NCBI GenBank assembly: GCA_963931865.1
Contig: OZ007510.1
Location: forward strand, 4,355,366 to 4,419,365
From: Axinella damicornis
Taxonomy: Eukaryota; Porifera; Demospongiae; Axinellida; Axinellidae
Reading direction: 5' to 3'
Length of the DNA stretch: 64,000 nt
The position numbers were made by a program, and so were the translations under genes. Below are positions 62,058-64,000 of the stretch, one piece after another. The notes below the pieces were generated by a model. It had not been told where the DNA came from. It did no database searches and worked only from the letters and a program-made list of their open reading frames with translations. Positions within the stretch are counted from its first letter, which is position 1, and every line of letters starts with the position of its first letter.

Positions 62058-64000
62058 CACTAGCTCTACCCTAGAACTGGTATTTCTCACTGACACATGA
62101 CAAAATGTACCAGGCTCTCCCCGTTGATTTGCAGTGGGAGCCCAGGAATTGGGCTATCCAAACTGCTGGATAGAGTGCAACATAGCCTACACACTGGTGT
62201 CCATTCTCGTGGCATGCCCATGTCATGCTTCCCCCCACACATTTTCATGGGCCACTGAGTTATTGCAAGCATTCCGAACATAGTGAGTACCACTGTGTGT
62301 GGGTCTAGCCTCGTTCCCAGGCCCTCCCCGTCTTGGGCCTGGGAACGAGGCTAGTGTAGGTCATAAGCTCTGTCTAGAATAATAGTGGAGATTGGATGTT
62401 TGCTGCACTGAGGACCTTGAAACTGTCCTCAATTGTTCCATTCCTTTCTGTGGACTGAATTAGCATCACACTTGTTGTCATGTGATTCATATCGTAATGG
62501 GTTGTCAATCTTTTGTTCTCCTCCTATTGCAGGCTGTTCTCACTTCCCTGGGTGAGTGTTCCTAATGGAAGAGCCCTGTGTGTACAGCTGCACTGTCAAT
62601 GGAGGCCTGTCAATAGGGCTGTGATAATTGATAATTTGTACCCGGTTGAAGTTCAACCTTTGAGGGTATTGAGGATCCATCTCCGTCCTCTTTGTGCTGT
62701 GTATCAAGCCATGTAGTAGTGTGTATCCATCTGTGTCCATCAGCGCTGTGGACCTCATTGTTTACTCTGACTGCAAATTTGCTTAAATCTCTCTGCAAAT
62801 TCTGTGAGAATTTATGGAATGCACCACGTTTGAACTGAGCTGAAATCTGGTGTGCATATTCTAGCTCAGACTTAGGCCTGCACAAGATTGAGTTCCATTA
62901 TTGTGTATATTTGCATATTTTCACCGTAAGGCCTTTTTCATCTATTTCATATACCCCGGTGCATTACTACGCCCCCTAGGCTTTCCGCTTGCAGCTAATT
63001 TCGGCCAGGTATTTTCCTTTCTGAGTCTGAACAAGTCTGGACCCCCAACGTCTTCGAAAAATGACAGATAGCCGCCTGGTTGCCGTGCAGTAAGGCATAC
63101 TCGCTGATTGCTGCCTTCTGCTCGGGTGTGAATCTCCCTCACATTTCTCATGGCCTTGTTAGCATCTAATCACCGCTGGGTTAACGGATCCACTGGGGTC
63201 TGGAAGGCTGCAAAACACCAGTACAGCGCCGCCACGATAATAGCTGGGCCTGAGGCTGAGTTTGGTTGTTTTTCAGTGTTGACTTCATTCTTCAATGAAG
63301 ACACCTACATACCCCCTACTAGCACAGTGATGGCTTGACAGTCGTGACCCAACTTCCTTGTTGTAATCCTCACTGTTTTCCTTTACTTCCCCCACACCCT
63401 CAGTGTTCCTCTGTGCGTGTGGCCTCCTGCCTACTGGAGGTAAGACCGACTCTGATGTGCAGTTCTTTTCCCCCTCATGTTCTCACAGACTCTGTTTTAG
63501 GAATGAACAGTCAAGACAGTTATTAGTTCTCAGGAGTGAAAGTAATTATTACTGGCCAGGAAGTTCTTATCGGCCAGGACGTTCTTACCAGTTTCTGGCC
63601 AGGAAGTTCTTACCGGCCGGAGATGAGTTGGAAGGGTTGTGTCATCTATTCTTCTCTCCTGTGATGATGTCATTACAATGCAGGTAGGGAGTTCTACTCG
63701 TGCCCTCCACTGCAAGATGACGTTGCCGGCATTTGTTCTGAGGAGTGCAGTGACGACGCAGATTGCCAGACCTCAGAGAAGTGCTGCTCCAATGGCTGTG
63801 GCCACACATGCACTGGAGCATTCCGCATCCCTTACCACGACCCTCCTGCTGATGCAGACGGGGCCTCAGTCTGCCCAATTCTGCACGACCAGATCAGCAA
63901 CAGATCTCTGATAGGGTCATACATTCCTCAGTGTAGCGCCGATGGCAGCTTCTCCCCCATACAGTGCCATGGCTCCACCGGGTACTGCTGGTGTGTGCAC
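61473..64000 (+). CDS. Secreted WAP plus thyroglobulin type-1 domain protein, 5' part
   Basis: Proposed exons: 61473-61478, 62533-62551, 63404-63439 and 63684 onward past the window end; phases agree. The first three small exons build [21 protein letters not shown], a good signal peptide. The fourth starts [12 protein letters not shown] and contains a complete eight-Cys WAP four-disulfide core ([22 protein letters not shown]). A thyroglobulin type-1 repeat follows ([23 protein letters not shown] and CWCV). Both domains often inhibit proteases: WAP acts on serine proteases, and some thyroglobulin-1 repeats act on cysteine cathepsins. An extracellular protease inhibitor or matrix protein is inferred. 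The domain exon is secure; the first two small exons are supported only by splice signals and phase. Confidence 0.75.
61933..62058. repeat. Poly-C runs in the WAP-gene first intron
   Basis: One short run lies near 61936-61944 and a longer run of about 27-28 C at 62031-62058. The rest of 61479-62532 shows no exon except the MITE at 62305. Confidence 0.85.
62305..62353. mobile_element. 49-bp hairpin MITE
   Basis: CTAGCCTCGTTCCCAGGCCC...GGGCCTGGGAACGAGGCTA has flanks GTGTGGGT and GTGTAGGT, seven of eight identical. Confidence 0.9.
62552..63403 (+). other. WAP-gene intron 2, nothing further seen
   Basis: Donor GTGAGT after the 19-base exon; acceptor CCCTCAG at 63403. No repeat or additional exon was recognised. 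Confidence 0.5.

Overview
The window looks like nuclear DNA of a non-vertebrate animal. It holds intron-rich genes for metazoan regulators: a BAZ/ACF1-type chromatin reader, a Janus-type tyrosine kinase and a Golgi GalNAc-transferase. It also holds the ciliary dynein light chain DNAL1, an OTUB1-type deubiquitinase, the telomere protein STN1, and a secreted WAP/thyroglobulin-1 protein. Short miniature transposons, microsatellites and G/C homopolymer runs crowd the non-coding DNA. A sponge (demosponge-like) origin is my guess from gene content and repeat style; it is not proven by the sequence. Gene models below were built by hand from splice signals, reading-frame phase and family conservation.

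Layout. 1-1160: antisense start of an LTR retroelement (gag, primer-binding site, LTR). 1534-6524: last two exons of a BAZ1-like gene (+). 6525-15700: a gene-poor block of nested, inverted and fold-back repeats. 15803-17056: an intronless M20 dipeptidase gene, PM20D2-like (+), followed by a 33-bp minisatellite. 18838-39238: an 18-exon JAK-like gene (+). All intron phases close to give 839 residues, with a FERM domain, an SH2 domain, a short Ser/Pro/Thr linker and a single catalytic kinase domain. The pseudokinase (JH2) that defines known JAKs is absent. 39464-49616: a 12-exon polypeptide GalNAc-transferase (+). 52084-54732: DNAL1 (-), head to head with OTUB at 54874-58860 (+). 59345-61291: STN1 (-), apparently head to head with a WAP/thyroglobulin-1 gene that runs off the window end (61473-64000, +).

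The genes do not form one pathway. The main result is the JAK architecture. Two further points stand out. First, a hairpin MITE family starting CTAGYCTCGTTCCCAG has intact 8-bp target duplications, placing it with hAT-type elements; one copy duplicated a splice donor in the GalNAc-transferase gene. Second, CA or CCCT microsatellites sit directly against many 3' splice sites.
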